Shown piece by piece: positions 1-10,551 of a stretch of 64,000 nt of DNA. The stretch comes from Thermodesulfobium sp. 4217-1 (lineage in GTDB: Bacteria > Thermodesulfobiota > Thermodesulfobiia > Thermodesulfobiales > Thermodesulfobiaceae), in assembly GCF_039822205.1 (NCBI RefSeq), contig NZ_JBAGBW010000001.1:148345-212344 (forward strand), written 5' to 3'. The position numbers and the translations under genes are program-made. The notes beneath the pieces are model-generated. The model saw only the letters and a program-made list of their open reading frames with translations, ran no database searches and was not told the DNA's origin. Numbering within the stretch: position 1 is the first letter of the stretch; each line of letters begins with the position of its first letter.

Positions 1-390
1 ATTCACAGCTGAGTGGGTCTGAGCAATAATAGCTTTTAATTCTGGGCTTAATAAAAAATAATAAAATGCAATAAGTATAGGGAGTTGAATAAGCATTGGC
101 AAGCATCCGCCAAATGGATTTATTTTATTATTTTTATAAAAGGCTACCATCTCAGTTTGAAGACGTTGGGGATCTGATTTAAATTTCTCTTGAAGTTCCT
201 TTATTTTAGGTTGAAGTTTTTGCATCTTTTTCATTTGATCGAGAGATATGTGGTTAAGCGGCCACAACAAAGCTCTAATCAAAAGAGTGATAAGAATAAT
301 TACCAAGCCAAAATCATGCAAAAAACTCAGCAAAGAATAAAAAATAGGGTGAAAAAGATTAGTATCAAACCAACTAAAAAAAGAATTCAC
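1..390 (-). CDS. yidC: Membrane protein insertase YidC (N-terminal part; cut by window edge)
   Basis: Inserts proteins into the cytoplasmic membrane. About 130 N-terminal residues are visible. They open with a GTG codon at 390 and start VNSFFSWFDTNLF, then a hydrophobic segment at about residues 28-45, a charged cytoplasmic stretch (LDQMKKMQKLQPKIKELQ) and a second hydrophobic segment after GGCLPMLIQLP. These are hallmarks of the short Gram-positive-type YidC/Oxa1 core, without the large periplasmic domain of enterobacterial YidC. The stop lies beyond base 1. The gene starts only 4 bp after the yidD stop, so it belongs to the rpmH-rnpA-yidD-yidC operon. The GTG start is chosen from the AGGAG motif just upstream. 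Confidence 0.92.
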   Translation of the reverse strand, partial: MNSFFSWFDTNLFHPIFYSLLSFLHDFGLVIILITLLIRALLWPLNHISLDQMKKMQKLQPKIKELQEKFKSDPQRLQTEMVAFYKNNKINPFGGCLPMLIQLPILIAFYYFLLSPELKAIIAQTHSAVN

Positions 391-394
391 TATT

Positions 395-643
395 TCATTT
401 CTCCTCTCGAACTAAGAAATTTTCTGGTACAGGGTCATATCCACCATGATTAAATGGGTGGCATCTTAAAACTCTCTTTATTGCCAAAAAACTGCCCTTA
501 AATGGTCCAAATCTAGAAATAGCAATAACTGCATATTCAGAGCAAGTAGGGTAAAAAATACAAGTTCTGCCCTTCAAGGGAGAAATAAATTTTTGGTAAA
601 ACTTTATTAAAAATATTAAAAAATATTTTAAATATATTTGCAT
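395..643 (-). CDS. yidD: Membrane protein insertion efficiency factor YidD
   Basis: An 82-residue YidD-family protein that assists YidC-dependent insertion. The family core is easy to read: an amphipathic N-terminus ([19 protein letters not shown]), then [11 protein letters not shown], then the tail [14 protein letters not shown]. It overlaps the end of rnpA by 16 bp, so its translation is probably coupled, and yidC follows after 4 bp. Length and cysteine pattern are normal for the family. Assignment is firm from motif and gene order. Confidence 0.95.
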   Translation of the reverse strand: MQIYLKYFLIFLIKFYQKFISPLKGRTCIFYPTCSEYAVIAISRFGPFKGSFLAIKRVLRCHPFNHGGYDPVPENFLVREEK

Positions 644-957
644 AAATTTATTAGCTCCTGTATAACCTCTCTTCTGTTAGCTTTTGTAAAAGATTTCCTA
701 ACCAAAATTACAATATCAAAAAAATCCTTTCTGTTTTTGTTACAAAAAAACTCTTTAACGCAAAAACTCTTTACAAGTCTTTTCATATAATTTCTCTTAA
801 CAGAACTTTTTGAAACTTTCTTAGATACAATAACACAAATTCTAAAAGATTGAGAGGGTCTGTAAAATACATTAAAATACAAGCCATCTCTTCTTTTAGA
901 ATTTAATACACTACGAATTTCTAATGAGTTGCTTAGTGATTTATCCTTACTAAGCAC
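628..957 (-). CDS. rnpA: Ribonuclease P protein component
   Basis: Protein subunit of RNase P, which matures the 5' end of tRNAs together with the catalytic RNA. The 109-residue product shows the RNR motif in [14 protein letters not shown] and the family pattern [13 protein letters not shown] before it. The reading frame starts at GTG (957) and overlaps the 3' end of rpmH by 8 bp, the classical rpmH-rnpA arrangement beside dnaA. It also overlaps yidD downstream. Basic composition is as expected. Confidence 0.95.
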   Translation of the reverse strand: MLSKDKSLSNSLEIRSVLNSKRRDGLYFNVFYRPSQSFRICVIVSKKVSKSSVKRNYMKRLVKSFCVKEFFCNKNRKDFFDIVILVRKSFTKANRREVIQELINLCKYI

Positions 958-1093
958 TTACCGCAAGGTCGTGTCTACCTTTAGTTCTTCTAGATTTAAT
1001 AATTTTTCTACCAGCTTTAGTACTCATCCTGAGCAGAAAACCGTGTATCTTAAAACGCTTTCTGACTTTTGGTTGATAAGTTCTTTTTGACAT
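950..1093 (-). CDS. rpmH: 50S ribosomal protein L34
   Basis: A 47-residue protein that I translated by hand. It starts [15 protein letters not shown] and contains [15 protein letters not shown] and [10 protein letters not shown], the L34 signature. The ATG lies at 1093 behind a GAGGTGA ribosome-binding site. The stop (950-952) overlaps the start of rnpA. It is the first gene of the leftward operon and is divergent from dnaA across a 105-bp gap. Confidence 0.96.
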   Translation of the reverse strand: MSKRTYQPKVRKRFKIHGFLLRMSTKAGRKIIKSRRTKGRHDLAVSA

Positions 1094-1198
1094 TAAGATT
1101 CACCTCAAATTTTAGGATAATATATGATAACCTATCTATGATAAAATATATCTACAAATTTTAAAAGAGGTAGAAGATAACTGAGAGGGTTCGGTGAC
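1094..1198. promoter_or_regulatory. Divergent promoter region between rpmH and dnaA
   Basis: This 105-bp AT-rich gap must hold promoters for both the leftward rpmH operon and rightward dnaA. It contains a direct repeat of TATGATAA at 1123-1130 and 1137-1144. I see no textbook TTGACA/TATAAT pair and no exact TTATCCACA box. The dnaA side ends in a GAGAGGG ribosome-binding site before the GTG at 1199. The promoter function is inferred from position only. Confidence 0.5.
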
Positions 1199-2536
1199 GT
1201 GAATAGTATATGGGATGAAATATTAGATACAGTTGAAGAAAAAATGGGAAAACCAACGGTAGAAGCCTTTTTAAAACCTTCAAAAGCAATAATTAACAAG
1301 GAAGAAAACAGGTTAACATTGATAGTGCCAAATGACTTTATAAAAACTTATGTAGAACAAAAATCTAGTAAGTTAAAGAACATCATAGAGGACATAATTG
1401 AAAGAGAAAATCTAAAATTATATTTAGAAGTAGATCAATCAATGGAAAGTTATGATGATGTTGAAAAAAGAAATAATAACCAAAGAATGCAACAGACAGA
1501 GAGAGTTGAACAAAACAGCTTCTTATCAAAATATACTTTTGAAACCTTTGTTATAGGTCCTGGAAACAGAATGGCACACGCAGCATCGCTTGCTGTAGCT
1601 GATAATCCAGGTAAGGCATACAACCCTCTTTTTATTTATGGGGGGGCAGGACTCGGTAAAACACATCTACTTCAAGCAATAGCGACAACTGTCAGAATCA
1701 AAAAACCAAATCTATACGTGTTATACATAACAAGTGAAAAATTTACAAATGAATTTATAAATGCAATAAAAGATGACAAAATTAACTCATTTCAAGAACA
1801 TTACAGAAATATAGATATATTATTAGTTGACGATATACAATTTATAGCAGGTAAAGAAAGAACTCAAGAGGAATTTTTTCATACTTTCAATACGCTTTAC
1901 GAGTCTGGAAAACAAATAGTGCTATCATCAGACAGACCACCAAAAGAGATTAGAACTTTAGAAGAAAGATTAAGAACAAGATTCGAAATGGGATTGATTG
2001 CTGATGTGCAGCCTCCAGATTTAGAAACAAGGATAGCAATACTCCAAAAAAAGGCAGAAATAGAAGAAATAGACATAGAGCAAAATGCACTAATTTTAAT
2101 AGCTGAAAAAGTAGCATCAAACATAAGGGAATTAGAAGGGGTTTTAACAAAAGCCATGGCCCTTTGTTCTATTAATCAAGAATCAAAAATAACTGTAGAA
2201 TACGCACAAGAAGCTTTAAAAAATATTGAAGAAAATAAGCTAAACAATCAACCAACTATGGATGAAATTTCTATTGCTGTTTCCAAAATAATGCAAATTA
2301 AACTCGAGGATCTAAAAAGCAGAGGAAGGAAAAGTCATCAGGCCAATGCAAGACAAATAGCAATGTATTTATGTAGAGAAATAACAAAAAATTCCCTACC
2401 GCAAATTGGAGAATACTTTGGAAGAGATCACTCTACTGTAATACACGCATATGAAAGAATTAAAGAAGATATAAGCAACGATCAATCAGTAAAAAGAATA
2501 GTGGAACAAATAAAGACATCTTTAAGAGTAACTTAA
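1199..2536 (+). CDS. dnaA: Chromosomal replication initiator DnaA
   Basis: Binds DnaA boxes at oriC and opens the duplex in an ATP-dependent way. The 445-residue protein has an N-terminal DnaB-interaction domain (about 1-85), a linker, the AAA+ core with Walker A GGAGLGKTHLL and Walker B LLVDDIQFIAG, and the C-terminal helix-turn-helix with the signature GRDHSTVIHAYE. The start is GTG at 1199. The GTG five bases earlier meets a stop after two codons. The gene lies between the rpmH operon and the box-rich gap before dnaN, which is the usual origin layout. Length is normal. Confidence 0.98.
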   Translation: MNSIWDEILDTVEEKMGKPTVEAFLKPSKAIINKEENRLTLIVPNDFIKTYVEQKSSKLKNIIEDIIERENLKLYLEVDQSMESYDDVEKRNNNQRMQQTERVEQNSFLSKYTFETFVIGPGNRMAHAASLAVADNPGKAYNPLFIYGGAGLGKTHLLQAIATTVRIKKPNLYVLYITSEKFTNEFINAIKDDKINSFQEHYRNIDILLVDDIQFIAGKERTQEEFFHTFNTLYESGKQIVLSSDRPPKEIRTLEERLRTRFEMGLIADVQPPDLETRIAILQKKAEIEEIDIEQNALILIAEKVASNIRELEGVLTKAMALCSINQESKITVEYAQEALKNIEENKLNNQPTMDEISIAVSKIMQIKLEDLKSRGRKSHQANARQIAMYLCREITKNSLPQIGEYFGRDHSTVIHAYERIKEDISNDQSVKRIVEQIKTSLRVT

Positions 2537-2765
2537 AAAAAGGTTGACTTATCAACAAATGTGGATAACCTGTTGATAACTTGTTAATATTGTGTGGATA
2601 AAAGTTAATAAACGGTTAATAACTTTAGATGTAATAAAAATTATCCACATAAGCATCAAACAGTAAACAAGTTTTCAACAACCAAAATAGCTTTACAACA
2701 TGTAAAAAGAGAGTTATCAACATATCCACAAGAACTATTACTATTACTTATAAAGGAGTTAAATA
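2537..2765. other. oriC: Putative replication origin (oriC) with DnaA boxes
   Basis: The 229-bp dnaA-dnaN gap holds seven 9-mers matching or close to the DnaA box. TTATCAACA occurs at 2549-2557 and 2714-2722; its complement occurs at 2571-2579. TTATCCACA occurs at 2641-2649; its complement occurs at 2560-2568 and 2593-2601. ATATCCACA lies at 2722-2730, sharing one base with its neighbour. The stretch 2600-2640 between the clusters is very AT-rich and could be the unwinding element. Origin function is inferred from box density and position. It also contains the dnaN promoter region. Confidence 0.85.
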
Positions 2766-3878
2766 ATGGAAGAGATAAAAGGCAATGTGGAAAACTCATC
2801 AAGTGAGGGAAAAATAAAAATAGAATTAGAAATAAAAGAGTTAAATAAAATAATACAAGACCTATCAAAAAATATTAAGAAACATCCAGTTGAAATATTA
2901 AGAAATATACAAGTACAAACAAAAGAAAAAAACATGATATTCAGATCTACTGATTTAGAAGTTGAAACTATTTATGTTTTTGAAATTAAAGAAGATGTAA
3001 CCATAGAACCAATCTTAATAGAGTCTAATGAAATATCCAATCTAATTAAAAACTATCCAAATGAAAAAATTACATTAGAATTTCAAGATGAGGAATTAAA
3101 CTTAAAGGGTGAAAACCTATCGGCAACAATACCGATAAAAAAAGATCCAAACTTTCCAGAACAAATTGATATATCTAAAATAGAACCAAAAATAATAAAA
3201 TTTTCAACAATAAAAAAGGCAATTGAAAAAGTAATAAACTCAAGCTCACAAAGCTCAGATTCTAAGATGAGCGGAGTAAACTTCAAGACAAAAGACAAAA
3301 CTACAACTATAGCAGCTACAGACGGATTTAGATTATCAATTTATAAGATAGAACCTGAAGAAGAATTAGATATGAACTTCACTATATCAAAAAAATGCGC
3401 ACAAGAAATAATTAAATTTGATGCAATAACTCCAATGTCATACTTAACAGATACACACTGGATATTATCAACTCACGAAAAAATTTTATCAGTTAAAAAA
3501 CTTAATTATGAATATCCAAATTATGAAAAGGCTATACCTTCAGACAACAAATACAGACTTCACATAAATAGAGAGGACTTTATAAAAAAGTTACTTTTTA
3601 CCTCTTCACAATCAGAAATAATAAAATTAATCTTAGAAAACGATGACATAACAATAAAATCATCAGATACAAGAATAAACACAAAATTAAAAACTAAATC
3701 GTTAACAGAGATTAATAAAATAGAATTTTTATTTAAGTCGCAATATTTAATAGACGGTTTAAAAATTTTTACAGAAGATGAAATATTATTTACATATAAA
3801 GACGAAAACAAACCTATAACAATAGAAAATGAATTAAATACTACTTATATAACACTTCCAGCAAGACCAGAAAGATAG
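2766..3878 (+). CDS. dnaN: DNA polymerase III beta sliding clamp
   Basis: Ring-shaped processivity factor for DNA polymerase III. The 370-residue length and three-domain organisation fit the family. Recognisable pieces are the region AATDGFRLSIYKIE in the second domain and the conserved C-terminal ending YITLPARPER, close to the usual family ending with PMR. The N-terminus has an extra acidic/serine lead of about 17 residues before IKIELEIKELNKIIQDL. It follows oriC and is 2 bp upstream of recF. The protein is rich in K, N and I, in line with local AT content. Confidence 0.95.
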   Translation: MEEIKGNVENSSSEGKIKIELEIKELNKIIQDLSKNIKKHPVEILRNIQVQTKEKNMIFRSTDLEVETIYVFEIKEDVTIEPILIESNEISNLIKNYPNEKITLEFQDEELNLKGENLSATIPIKKDPNFPEQIDISKIEPKIIKFSTIKKAIEKVINSSSQSSDSKMSGVNFKTKDKTTTIAATDGFRLSIYKIEPEEELDMNFTISKKCAQEIIKFDAITPMSYLTDTHWILSTHEKILSVKKLNYEYPNYEKAIPSDNKYRLHINREDFIKKLLFTSSQSEIIKLILENDDITIKSSDTRINTKLKTKSLTEINKIEFLFKSQYLIDGLKIFTEDEILFTYKDENKPITIENELNTTYITLPARPER

Positions 3879-3880
3879 AA

Positions 3881-4852
3881 ATGTTTTTAGAATTACACCA
3901 ATTTAGAAATTATGACCACAAAATATTCAATTTTAATGAAAAAAATTTAATAATTGGTGAGAATGCATCTGGAAAATCAAATTTAATAGAAGCAATTTAT
4001 TTAACATTAAGAGGGAAAACAAAAAATAATATTACAAATCAAAATCTAATAAATTTCTCAAAAAATAACTCACTTTTAAAAAATACGATTTACGGAAAAA
4101 GAATTGAAGTATCGATAAACAACAAAAATAAAATCATAAAATTCAATGATAAAAAATTAAATTCCAACTTAATTTTATGGAAGTATTTCAAAGTCTTTTA
4201 TATAAATTTATTCGATTCTCTTCTATTATCACAAGAACCAAAGAAAAAGAGGGAATTTTTAGATGAAACTATAATTAATATAAATCCAGAAAAAATAAAA
4301 CTTTATAAAGACATTAAAAACTTAAATACACAAAAAAACTTTATTTTAAAAAATAATAAAGATAGAGAATTATTAAAAAGCTATGATATAACGCTTACTC
4401 AGCTGTCAAATGATATATCAAATCTCAGAGAGGAAGTTCTAAATAAATTATTTATTAATATAAGAGAATTTATTGATGAAGAAGATTTAGACATCAAGTT
4501 TTATAAAAGTCTAGATTCAAAAGAAATGAAAAATAGAGAGATAATTGAATCAAAAATTAAAAGAAATTTAATAAACCCATCCAGGGATAACTTTACAATA
4601 AAAATAAAAAATATAGATTCAACATTTTTATCAACAGGAGAAATAAAAAAATTTTCTCTTGCGCTTCAATTAGCAAAAATAAAAATATTTGAAGATTATA
4701 ATTGTATTTCTTTATTTGACGAGTTTAATTCATTTTTGGATAGCATAAATACTAATAAGTTATTAAAGTGGATAGAAAAAATAAAAGGCTATATATTTAT
4801 CACAACAACTGCTAATTTAAACATTGAAGATTTTGAAAGAACTGTATTATAG
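3881..4852 (+). CDS. recF: DNA replication and repair protein RecF
   Basis: SMC-like ATPase that loads RecA at gaps together with RecO and RecR. Walker A is GENASGKSNLIEAIY near residue 27-41, the ABC signature is the diverged STGEIKKFSLALQLAKI, and Walker B is SLFDEFNSFLD. At 323 residues it is about 30 shorter than E. coli RecF, mostly in the coiled middle region. It starts 2 bp after the dnaN stop and is 8 bp before the DUF721 gene. Base composition is extremely AT-rich (about 20 percent G+C by eye), lower than the surrounding genes, with abundant N, K and I. Confidence 0.93.
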   Translation: MFLELHQFRNYDHKIFNFNEKNLIIGENASGKSNLIEAIYLTLRGKTKNNITNQNLINFSKNNSLLKNTIYGKRIEVSINNKNKIIKFNDKKLNSNLILWKYFKVFYINLFDSLLLSQEPKKKREFLDETIININPEKIKLYKDIKNLNTQKNFILKNNKDRELLKSYDITLTQLSNDISNLREEVLNKLFINIREFIDEEDLDIKFYKSLDSKEMKNREIIESKIKRNLINPSRDNFTIKIKNIDSTFLSTGEIKKFSLALQLAKIKIFEDYNCISLFDEFNSFLDSINTNKLLKWIEKIKGYIFITTTANLNIEDFERTVL

Positions 4853-4860
4853 TAAATCTT

Positions 4861-5301
4861 ATGTTTAAAATAGATTCGATAATATTAAATCAAGTTCCAA
4901 AGAATTTAAGATTATGTTTTATTATTGAAAAAAATTGGTTAGAAATTGTTGGACCAAAGCTTTCCAAGCTTTCAAGACCAACAAAATTGAGCAATAAAAC
5001 TTTAATCATATCAACGAACCATCCAATTATAAGTAGTGAAATTTCTCTATGTTCAAATATAATTTTTGATAGAATAAAAAAAAATTTAGGCATAGAAATA
5101 GATAATTTAAAATTTAAGACATCAAATTTTGAATTAAAAGAGATTTGTAAAATAGAAAAGGATGAAGAAATTAAAATTGAAATAGAATATCCAGAATGTC
5201 TTAATAATATTGAAAACGAAAAAATAAAAAAAAATTTATTAAATATATACAAAACGATTGTTAAAAAAAATTATTTAAAGGTTTCTAAAGGAGATGAATA
5301 A
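4861..5301 (+). CDS. DUF721 (DciA-like) protein
   Basis: A 146-residue protein of the DUF721/DciA type. The family fold is suggested by the N-terminal stretch with a conserved tryptophan (EKNWLEIVGPKLSKLSRPTKL) followed by NKTLIISTNHPIISSEISL. In many bacteria, members sit between recF and gyrB, as here. DciA is a loader of the replicative helicase in bacteria lacking DnaC; whether this copy does that is inference. It is very AT-rich and 3 bp before gyrB. The C-terminal half is not recognisable to me. Confidence 0.75.
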   Translation: MFKIDSIILNQVPKNLRLCFIIEKNWLEIVGPKLSKLSRPTKLSNKTLIISTNHPIISSEISLCSNIIFDRIKKNLGIEIDNLKFKTSNFELKEICKIEKDEEIKIEIEYPECLNNIENEKIKKNLLNIYKTIVKKNYLKVSKGDE

Positions 5302-5304
5302 ATA

Positions 5305-7203
5305 GTGAAATATACCTCAAAAGATATAGTAGTCTTAGAAGGAATGGAAGCAGTAAGAAAAAGACCGGGAATGTATATCGGTTCAATAGGTCTAAAAGGT
5401 TTATTACATTTGATATATGAAGTGATTGATAATTCAGTAGATGAATATATGGCTGGATACTGTAAAAATATTTCAATAAAAATTCATAAATCAAATTTTG
5501 TAACAATAGAAGATGATGGAAGAGGAATACCCACAGATTTACACGAACAAACAAACAAAAATGCTCTTGAACTTGTATTGACTACTCTACACGCAGGCGG
5601 AAAGTTTAATGATAAGGTCTACAAGGTGTCAGGCGGGTTACATGGAGTTGGTGTATCTGTTGTAAATGCCCTGTCTGAAAAATTCGTTGCAACTGTTTAT
5701 AGGGACGGTAAAATATTTACACAAGAATTTTCTAAGGGCATTCCAACTTCTGACATAAAGATAATCGGTGAGAGCAACAATCATGGTACCAAAATAAATT
5801 TCCTACCTGACAAAGAAATTTTTAAGGATATTACATGGGATGTAGACGATCTAAAATCAAGATTTCAAGAAATCGCATTTCTAAATCCTGGATTAACAAT
5901 TAAATTTTTTGATGAAAGAATTGATGAAAAAGAAGTTTTTTATGATGATAAGGGAATATCTGGATTTGTAGAGTATTTAAATAAAAATTCCAAAACTCTA
6001 TACTATCCGCCTATAGCTATTCAGGGAGAATATGATGAAGTATACGTTGATATTGCTCTCCAACATATTGATTCAACATATGAAAACATAATCTGTTTTG
6101 CAAACAATATTTCCACAAAAGAGGGAGGTTCGCATTTAACCGCCTTTAAAAATTCGCTGACAAAATTTACAAATCAGTACGCAAAAGATAAAAAGTTTCT
6201 AAAAGAAGAAGAAAATTTTCAAGGTGAAGATATAAGATGTGGTTTAACCGCTGTAATATCAGTAAAATTAAAAGAACCACTATTTGAAGGTCAAACAAAA
6301 ACTAAATTATCATCTCTAGAAGCTAAGATTGCTGTAGAAAAGCTTATGGAAAAATTTATAGTAGAATTAGAATCAAAACCAGAAATAGCAAATATGATAA
6401 TCAAGTCATCCCTAGCTGCAAAAGAGGCAAGAGAAGCAGCGAAAAAAGCAAGGGATATGGTAAGAAAGAAACACGATTTTACGACAAGCATCTCTCTACC
6501 TGGTAAATTAGCTCTATGCTCATCAAAGAAACCAGAAGAATGCGAACTATTTATTGTAGAAGGAGATAGCGCAGGTGGTTCTGCAAAACAAGGTAGAGAT
6601 AGAAGATTTCAAGCCATATTACCACTTAGAGGAAAAATACTTAACGTAGAAAAAGCAAATATAGATAAGATTTTAGCAAACCAAGAAATAAAGGCCCTTG
6701 CAGCTTCAATTGGTTTACCATTTTACGAAGAAGAAAGAACCACAACAGATTGGATTAAAAATCTAAGATTTCACAAGGTAATAATAATGACAGATGCTGA
6801 CGTAGACGGTTCACACATAAGAACCTTACTATTAACTTTATTTTTTAGATATTTTCGTCCACTGATAGAAATGGGCAAAATATTTATTGCACAACCACCG
6901 CTATATATGATTAGAAAGGGCAAAGAAAGAAGATATGCTATGAGCGACGATGAATTAAATAACATACTTTTAGAAATAAAAAATCCAGATTCGATACAAA
7001 GATTTAAAGGTTTAGGGGAAATGACTCCCACTCAACTTTGGGATATAGCAATGGATCCTGACAAAAGAACAATGTTAAGAGTTTGTATAGATGATGCAAG
7101 TGAAGCAAATAGGATATTCGAAATACTTATGGGAGATAATGTCGAATACAGAAAAGCTTTTATTGAAAGATATGCTCGGGAGGTAAAAAACTTAGATGTC
7201 TGA
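5305..7203 (+). CDS. gyrB: DNA gyrase subunit B
   Basis: ATPase subunit of DNA gyrase. The 632-residue protein has the GHKL ATP site ([36 protein letters not shown]), the transducer domain, and the TOPRIM domain with [15 protein letters not shown] and [15 protein letters not shown]. The C-terminus carries QRFKGLGEM. It starts at GTG 5305 immediately after the DUF721 stop and overlaps gyrA by 8 bp, so the two subunits are translationally coupled. Length fits the short GyrB class without the proteobacterial insert. Confidence 0.97.
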   Translation: MKYTSKDIVVLEGMEAVRKRPGMYIGSIGLKGLLHLIYEVIDNSVDEYMAGYCKNISIKIHKSNFVTIEDDGRGIPTDLHEQTNKNALELVLTTLHAGGKFNDKVYKVSGGLHGVGVSVVNALSEKFVATVYRDGKIFTQEFSKGIPTSDIKIIGESNNHGTKINFLPDKEIFKDITWDVDDLKSRFQEIAFLNPGLTIKFFDERIDEKEVFYDDKGISGFVEYLNKNSKTLYYPPIAIQGEYDEVYVDIALQHIDSTYENIICFANNISTKEGGSHLTAFKNSLTKFTNQYAKDKKFLKEEENFQGEDIRCGLTAVISVKLKEPLFEGQTKTKLSSLEAKIAVEKLMEKFIVELESKPEIANMIIKSSLAAKEAREAAKKARDMVRKKHDFTTSISLPGKLALCSSKKPEECELFIVEGDSAGGSAKQGRDRRFQAILPLRGKILNVEKANIDKILANQEIKALAASIGLPFYEEERTTTDWIKNLRFHKVIIMTDADVDGSHIRTLLLTLFFRYFRPLIEMGKIFIAQPPLYMIRKGKERRYAMSDDELNNILLEIKNPDSIQRFKGLGEMTPTQLWDIAMDPDKRTMLRVCIDDASEANRIFEILMGDNVEYRKAFIERYAREVKNLDV

Positions 7204-9610
7204 GATAATGAGAATAGTAGAAGAAGAAATAAAAGATTCATACTTAGATTATGCTATGAGCGTAATTGTTGGTAGAGCAATACCTGATATAAGAGACGGT
7301 CTAAAACCCGTTCAAAGAAGAATTGTTTATGCTATGAGCGAGATGGGTATGACTTACGATAAACCACACAAAAAGTGTGCAAGAGTAGTAGGAGAAGTTT
7401 TAGGAAAATTCCACCCTCACGGTGATACTGCAGTATACGATGCTCTTGTGAGAATGGCACAGGATTTTACTTATAGATACCCATTGATTGACGGTCATGG
7501 CAATTTTGGTTCTCTTGATGGAGACAGTGCAGCTGCTATGAGATACACTGAGGCAAGACTATCAAAGATTTCGAATACGCTTGTGTCAGAAATGAATTTC
7601 AATATTGTGCCCATGCAAGATAACTTTGATGGCTCTTTAAAAGAACCAGAGGTTTTGCCTGCAAAATTTCCGCAACTCTTAGCAAACGGCGCTTCTGGAA
7701 TAGCTGTTGGAATGGCTACTTCTATTCCTCCTCACAATTTAGGGGAATTAATTGACGCGCTTTTATTAATTTTAAGAAATCCTCAAACATCGGAAGAGGA
7801 ATTATTAAAAGTATTACCTGGTCCTGATTTTCCTACAGGAGGAATAATAGTAGGAAAAAATGGCATTAGAGAATATTTTTTCAATGGCAAGGGAAAGGTT
7901 ATCTTAAGAGGAAAATATCAAATAGAAATGGGCTCTAAAATAAATAAATTAGTTATAAGTGAGATTCCTTATTCTGTTAATAAGGCTATTTTAGTTGAAA
8001 AGATTGATCAGCTAATTAAAGAAAAAAGATTAGATGGAGTTTCAGAAGTAAGAGATGAATCTGGCAGAGAAGGAATAAGGGTTGTTTTGGAGCTTAAAAG
8101 AGATGCCAACTCTGAAAAAATTATGAAAAATCTATATAAACACACTACGATGCAGGTGACATTTGGCGTAATAATGCTCTCCTTGGTTGCTGGAGTTCCA
8201 AAGGTTTTGCCAGTAAAAGATGTTTTGTTACATTTTCTCACCTTTAGAAAGGATATCCAAAGGAAAAGACTGGAAAAAATCCTTGAAGACTTGAAAAAAA
8301 GATTGATTCTTTTAGATGCTCTGTCCAAAGCTTTGGATAAAATAGATCAAGTTATAGAGATAATTAAAAAATCCTTAAATCCAGCAGAAGCGAAGAAGTC
8401 GCTATGCGAATTTCTTGAAATAACAGAAGAAGGTGCTCAGGGCATTTTAGACCTAAGATTACAAAGATTGACATCTTTAGAAAGAGAAAAAATTCTTAGG
8501 GATCTTGAAAAAACTTTGTTAGAAATTAAAGAGACAGAATTTGCTTTAAACAATGAAGAAAAATTTTTAGAAATTTTGGAAAAAGAACTCTTTGAAATAA
8601 AATCAAATTTTGCTGACAAGAGAAGGACAGAGATCTCTTTGGATTTTGAAGAAGACGACATCGTTGAAGAGGACATCCCTGAAGGAGAAGTAATTGTTAC
8701 AATAAGCAAATTAGGATTTATAAAAAGGATGAAAAACGAAGTTTATGGAAGGCAAAATAAAGGCGGGAAAGGCATAGACGGAGTTCAAAAGAGCAGTGCA
8801 ATTCAAGATAGAATTCAAACTTCAATAACTCTATCAAACAAAGATAAAGTATTATTTATATCCTCAAGAGGTAGAGCCTATACACTCCTTGCTTACAGTA
8901 TTCCAGAATTTACAAGAACATCCAGAGGTACAGGCATAGCGAATATATTGCCACTTTCAGAGGACGAAAAAATTACATTTATGGTGCAGGTTAAAGATGA
9001 TGAAATAAAAAAAGACATAATACTTTCGACATCAAAAGGCTATTTAAAAAAAATAAAACTTGAAAATATTGTCTCAAAGAGAAGAAATGGAGTAATTGCG
9101 ATAAAACTTATTGATTCTGAATCTGTTGTAGGCGCGTGTATGGTATGTAAAGAGAGATTCTTGCTTTACTCCAGCAAAGGGTTTGCAACCCTGGCTAATT
9201 TAAAGGATTTGAGAAGTATGGGAAATAATTCACATGGCGTTATCGGCATGAGACTCTCTAAGGACGACAAACTGTTAGGCATAGTTCCAGATTCAGAATT
9301 TTTTATAGTTATTGATAAGGATGGAAATGGCAAGAGAGTTAGCAATAAGAATTTTACAGGTCACAACAGAGGGACAAAAGGAGTTAGGGTTGCAAAGTCA
9401 AGTCTTGCTACAATATTGAATTATGAACAGAATAAAGACTTAACAATATATACAGAAAAAGCCAAAGTTATAAGAATTGATATTGATTCGGTAAAGCAAC
9501 TTTCAAGAAGTGCAAAGGGAGTAAAACTCCAAAAATTAGATGGTACTGATAAGGTTTTGGATGCTTATACCTCTCCACCAAATAATGACTTAATTGATGA
9601 TAATTTATGA
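7196..9610 (+). CDS. gyrA: DNA gyrase subunit A
   Basis: DNA-breaking and wrapping subunit of gyrase, 804 residues. The quinolone-determining region reads [17 protein letters not shown]. The active-site tyrosine is in [12 protein letters not shown]. The C-terminal beta-pinwheel contains the GyrA box in the form QNKGGKG (consensus QRRGGKG), which supports gyrase rather than topoisomerase IV. It overlaps gyrB by 8 bp and the downstream prenyl synthase by 4 bp (ATGA), so the replication genes run straight into an isoprenoid gene. Confidence 0.97.
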   Translation: MSEIMRIVEEEIKDSYLDYAMSVIVGRAIPDIRDGLKPVQRRIVYAMSEMGMTYDKPHKKCARVVGEVLGKFHPHGDTAVYDALVRMAQDFTYRYPLIDGHGNFGSLDGDSAAAMRYTEARLSKISNTLVSEMNFNIVPMQDNFDGSLKEPEVLPAKFPQLLANGASGIAVGMATSIPPHNLGELIDALLLILRNPQTSEEELLKVLPGPDFPTGGIIVGKNGIREYFFNGKGKVILRGKYQIEMGSKINKLVISEIPYSVNKAILVEKIDQLIKEKRLDGVSEVRDESGREGIRVVLELKRDANSEKIMKNLYKHTTMQVTFGVIMLSLVAGVPKVLPVKDVLLHFLTFRKDIQRKRLEKILEDLKKRLILLDALSKALDKIDQVIEIIKKSLNPAEAKKSLCEFLEITEEGAQGILDLRLQRLTSLEREKILRDLEKTLLEIKETEFALNNEEKFLEILEKELFEIKSNFADKRRTEISLDFEEDDIVEEDIPEGEVIVTISKLGFIKRMKNEVYGRQNKGGKGIDGVQKSSAIQDRIQTSITLSNKDKVLFISSRGRAYTLLAYSIPEFTRTSRGTGIANILPLSEDEKITFMVQVKDDEIKKDIILSTSKGYLKKIKLENIVSKRRNGVIAIKLIDSESVVGACMVCKERFLLYSSKGFATLANLKDLRSMGNNSHGVIGMRLSKDDKLLGIVPDSEFFIVIDKDGNGKRVSNKNFTGHNRGTKGVRVAKSSLATILNYEQNKDLTIYTEKAKVIRIDIDSVKQLSRSAKGVKLQKLDGTDKVLDAYTSPPNNDLIDDNL

Positions 9611-10551
9611 ATGCTATAACGGTAAAATTAGAACTAAAATCTCATATAAAATTATCAGAAATTGAACTCTCAAGAATATTAGAAACTGATGTAGATACTT
9701 TACGAAAGGCATCTTTGCATTTGCTTGACGCAGGTGGTAAAAGAATTAGACCGGCAATAGTTTTTTTAAGCGCGCTTTGTATGAACCAAGATCTAGATAA
9801 AGTTGTAAAATACGCAGCAGTTGTAGAAGGTATACACCTGGCTACGCTTATACACGATGATGTTATTGACGAATCCAATATAAGAAGAGGCATGCCCAGC
9901 GTAAATGGCAAGTATGGATTCAAGGTTGCGATTCTCTCAGGAGACTTTATCCTGGCAAAGATAACTCATTATCTTTCTTTGTTGCCAAATAAAGAGCCTG
10001 TAAGCCTTATGGCAGAAGTAATAATGCGCATGGCTGAGGGAGAAGTGATGCAACAAGAAGACCTTTTTAAAATAGTGCCAGTGGAAAGATACATCATCAG
10101 GTGTATTAACAAAACTGCAAAACTGATAAGCTCTTCTGCTCTTCTGGGGACAATTGATGTTGTAGAAAAAAGAAATATTTTTGCTGATTTTGGGCTAAAT
10201 TTGGGCATCGCATTTCAAATAATTGACGACATCTTAGATTTTACCGGTGAAATGAAAAAATTGGGCAAGCTGCCCGGTTCAGATTTGAAGTCAGGCGTGG
10301 TTACTCTTCCTGTTCTATTGCTCTCAAAGAAGAGTAAAGAAGTGAGATTATTGTTAGAAAACAAAACGGAAGACGACTTAAATAAAATAATTGAAATGGT
10401 TAGAAATGAAGAAGTTCTAAAAGAGAGTGTAAATTTAGCGAAAAACTACTCCGAGCGAGCTCTTGAGTGTTTGAGCGAGTTAAATATTAACAATATATAC
10501 TCAAGAACTTTAATCGATTATGTAAAAATGCTTGAGGAGCGAGTGTCATAA
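9607..10551 (+). CDS. Polyprenyl diphosphate synthase (heptaprenyl/octaprenyl type)
   Basis: Trans-prenyltransferase that chains isopentenyl diphosphate onto an allylic primer, probably for the side chain of a respiratory quinone. The 314-residue sequence shows [10 protein letters not shown] (about 43-52), the first aspartate-rich motif DDVID at 84-88 and the second DDILD in [12 protein letters not shown]. Long-chain type is suggested by the length and small residues before the first motif. Exact chain length cannot be told. The ATG overlaps the gyrA stop, an unusual partnership that may just be tight packing. Confidence 0.88.
   Translation: MNAITVKLELKSHIKLSEIELSRILETDVDTLRKASLHLLDAGGKRIRPAIVFLSALCMNQDLDKVVKYAAVVEGIHLATLIHDDVIDESNIRRGMPSVNGKYGFKVAILSGDFILAKITHYLSLLPNKEPVSLMAEVIMRMAEGEVMQQEDLFKIVPVERYIIRCINKTAKLISSSALLGTIDVVEKRNIFADFGLNLGIAFQIIDDILDFTGEMKKLGKLPGSDLKSGVVTLPVLLLSKKSKEVRLLLENKTEDDLNKIIEMVRNEEVLKESVNLAKNYSERALECLSELNINNIYSRTLIDYVKMLEERVS

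Noticed and set aside
190-453. Plus-strand 87-codon open frame
   Set aside because: It lies antisense to yidC and yidD, whose conserved proteins explain the sequence; the product is K/H-rich with no family feature.
1897-2157. Minus-strand open frames inside dnaA
   Set aside because: Shadows of a conserved coding gene; no ribosome-binding site and low-complexity product.
4890-5252. Minus-strand 120-codon frame across the DUF721 gene
   Set aside because: An artefact of very AT-rich coding DNA; the product is F/S/I-rich and the plus-strand gene fits the conserved recF-DUF721-gyrB order.
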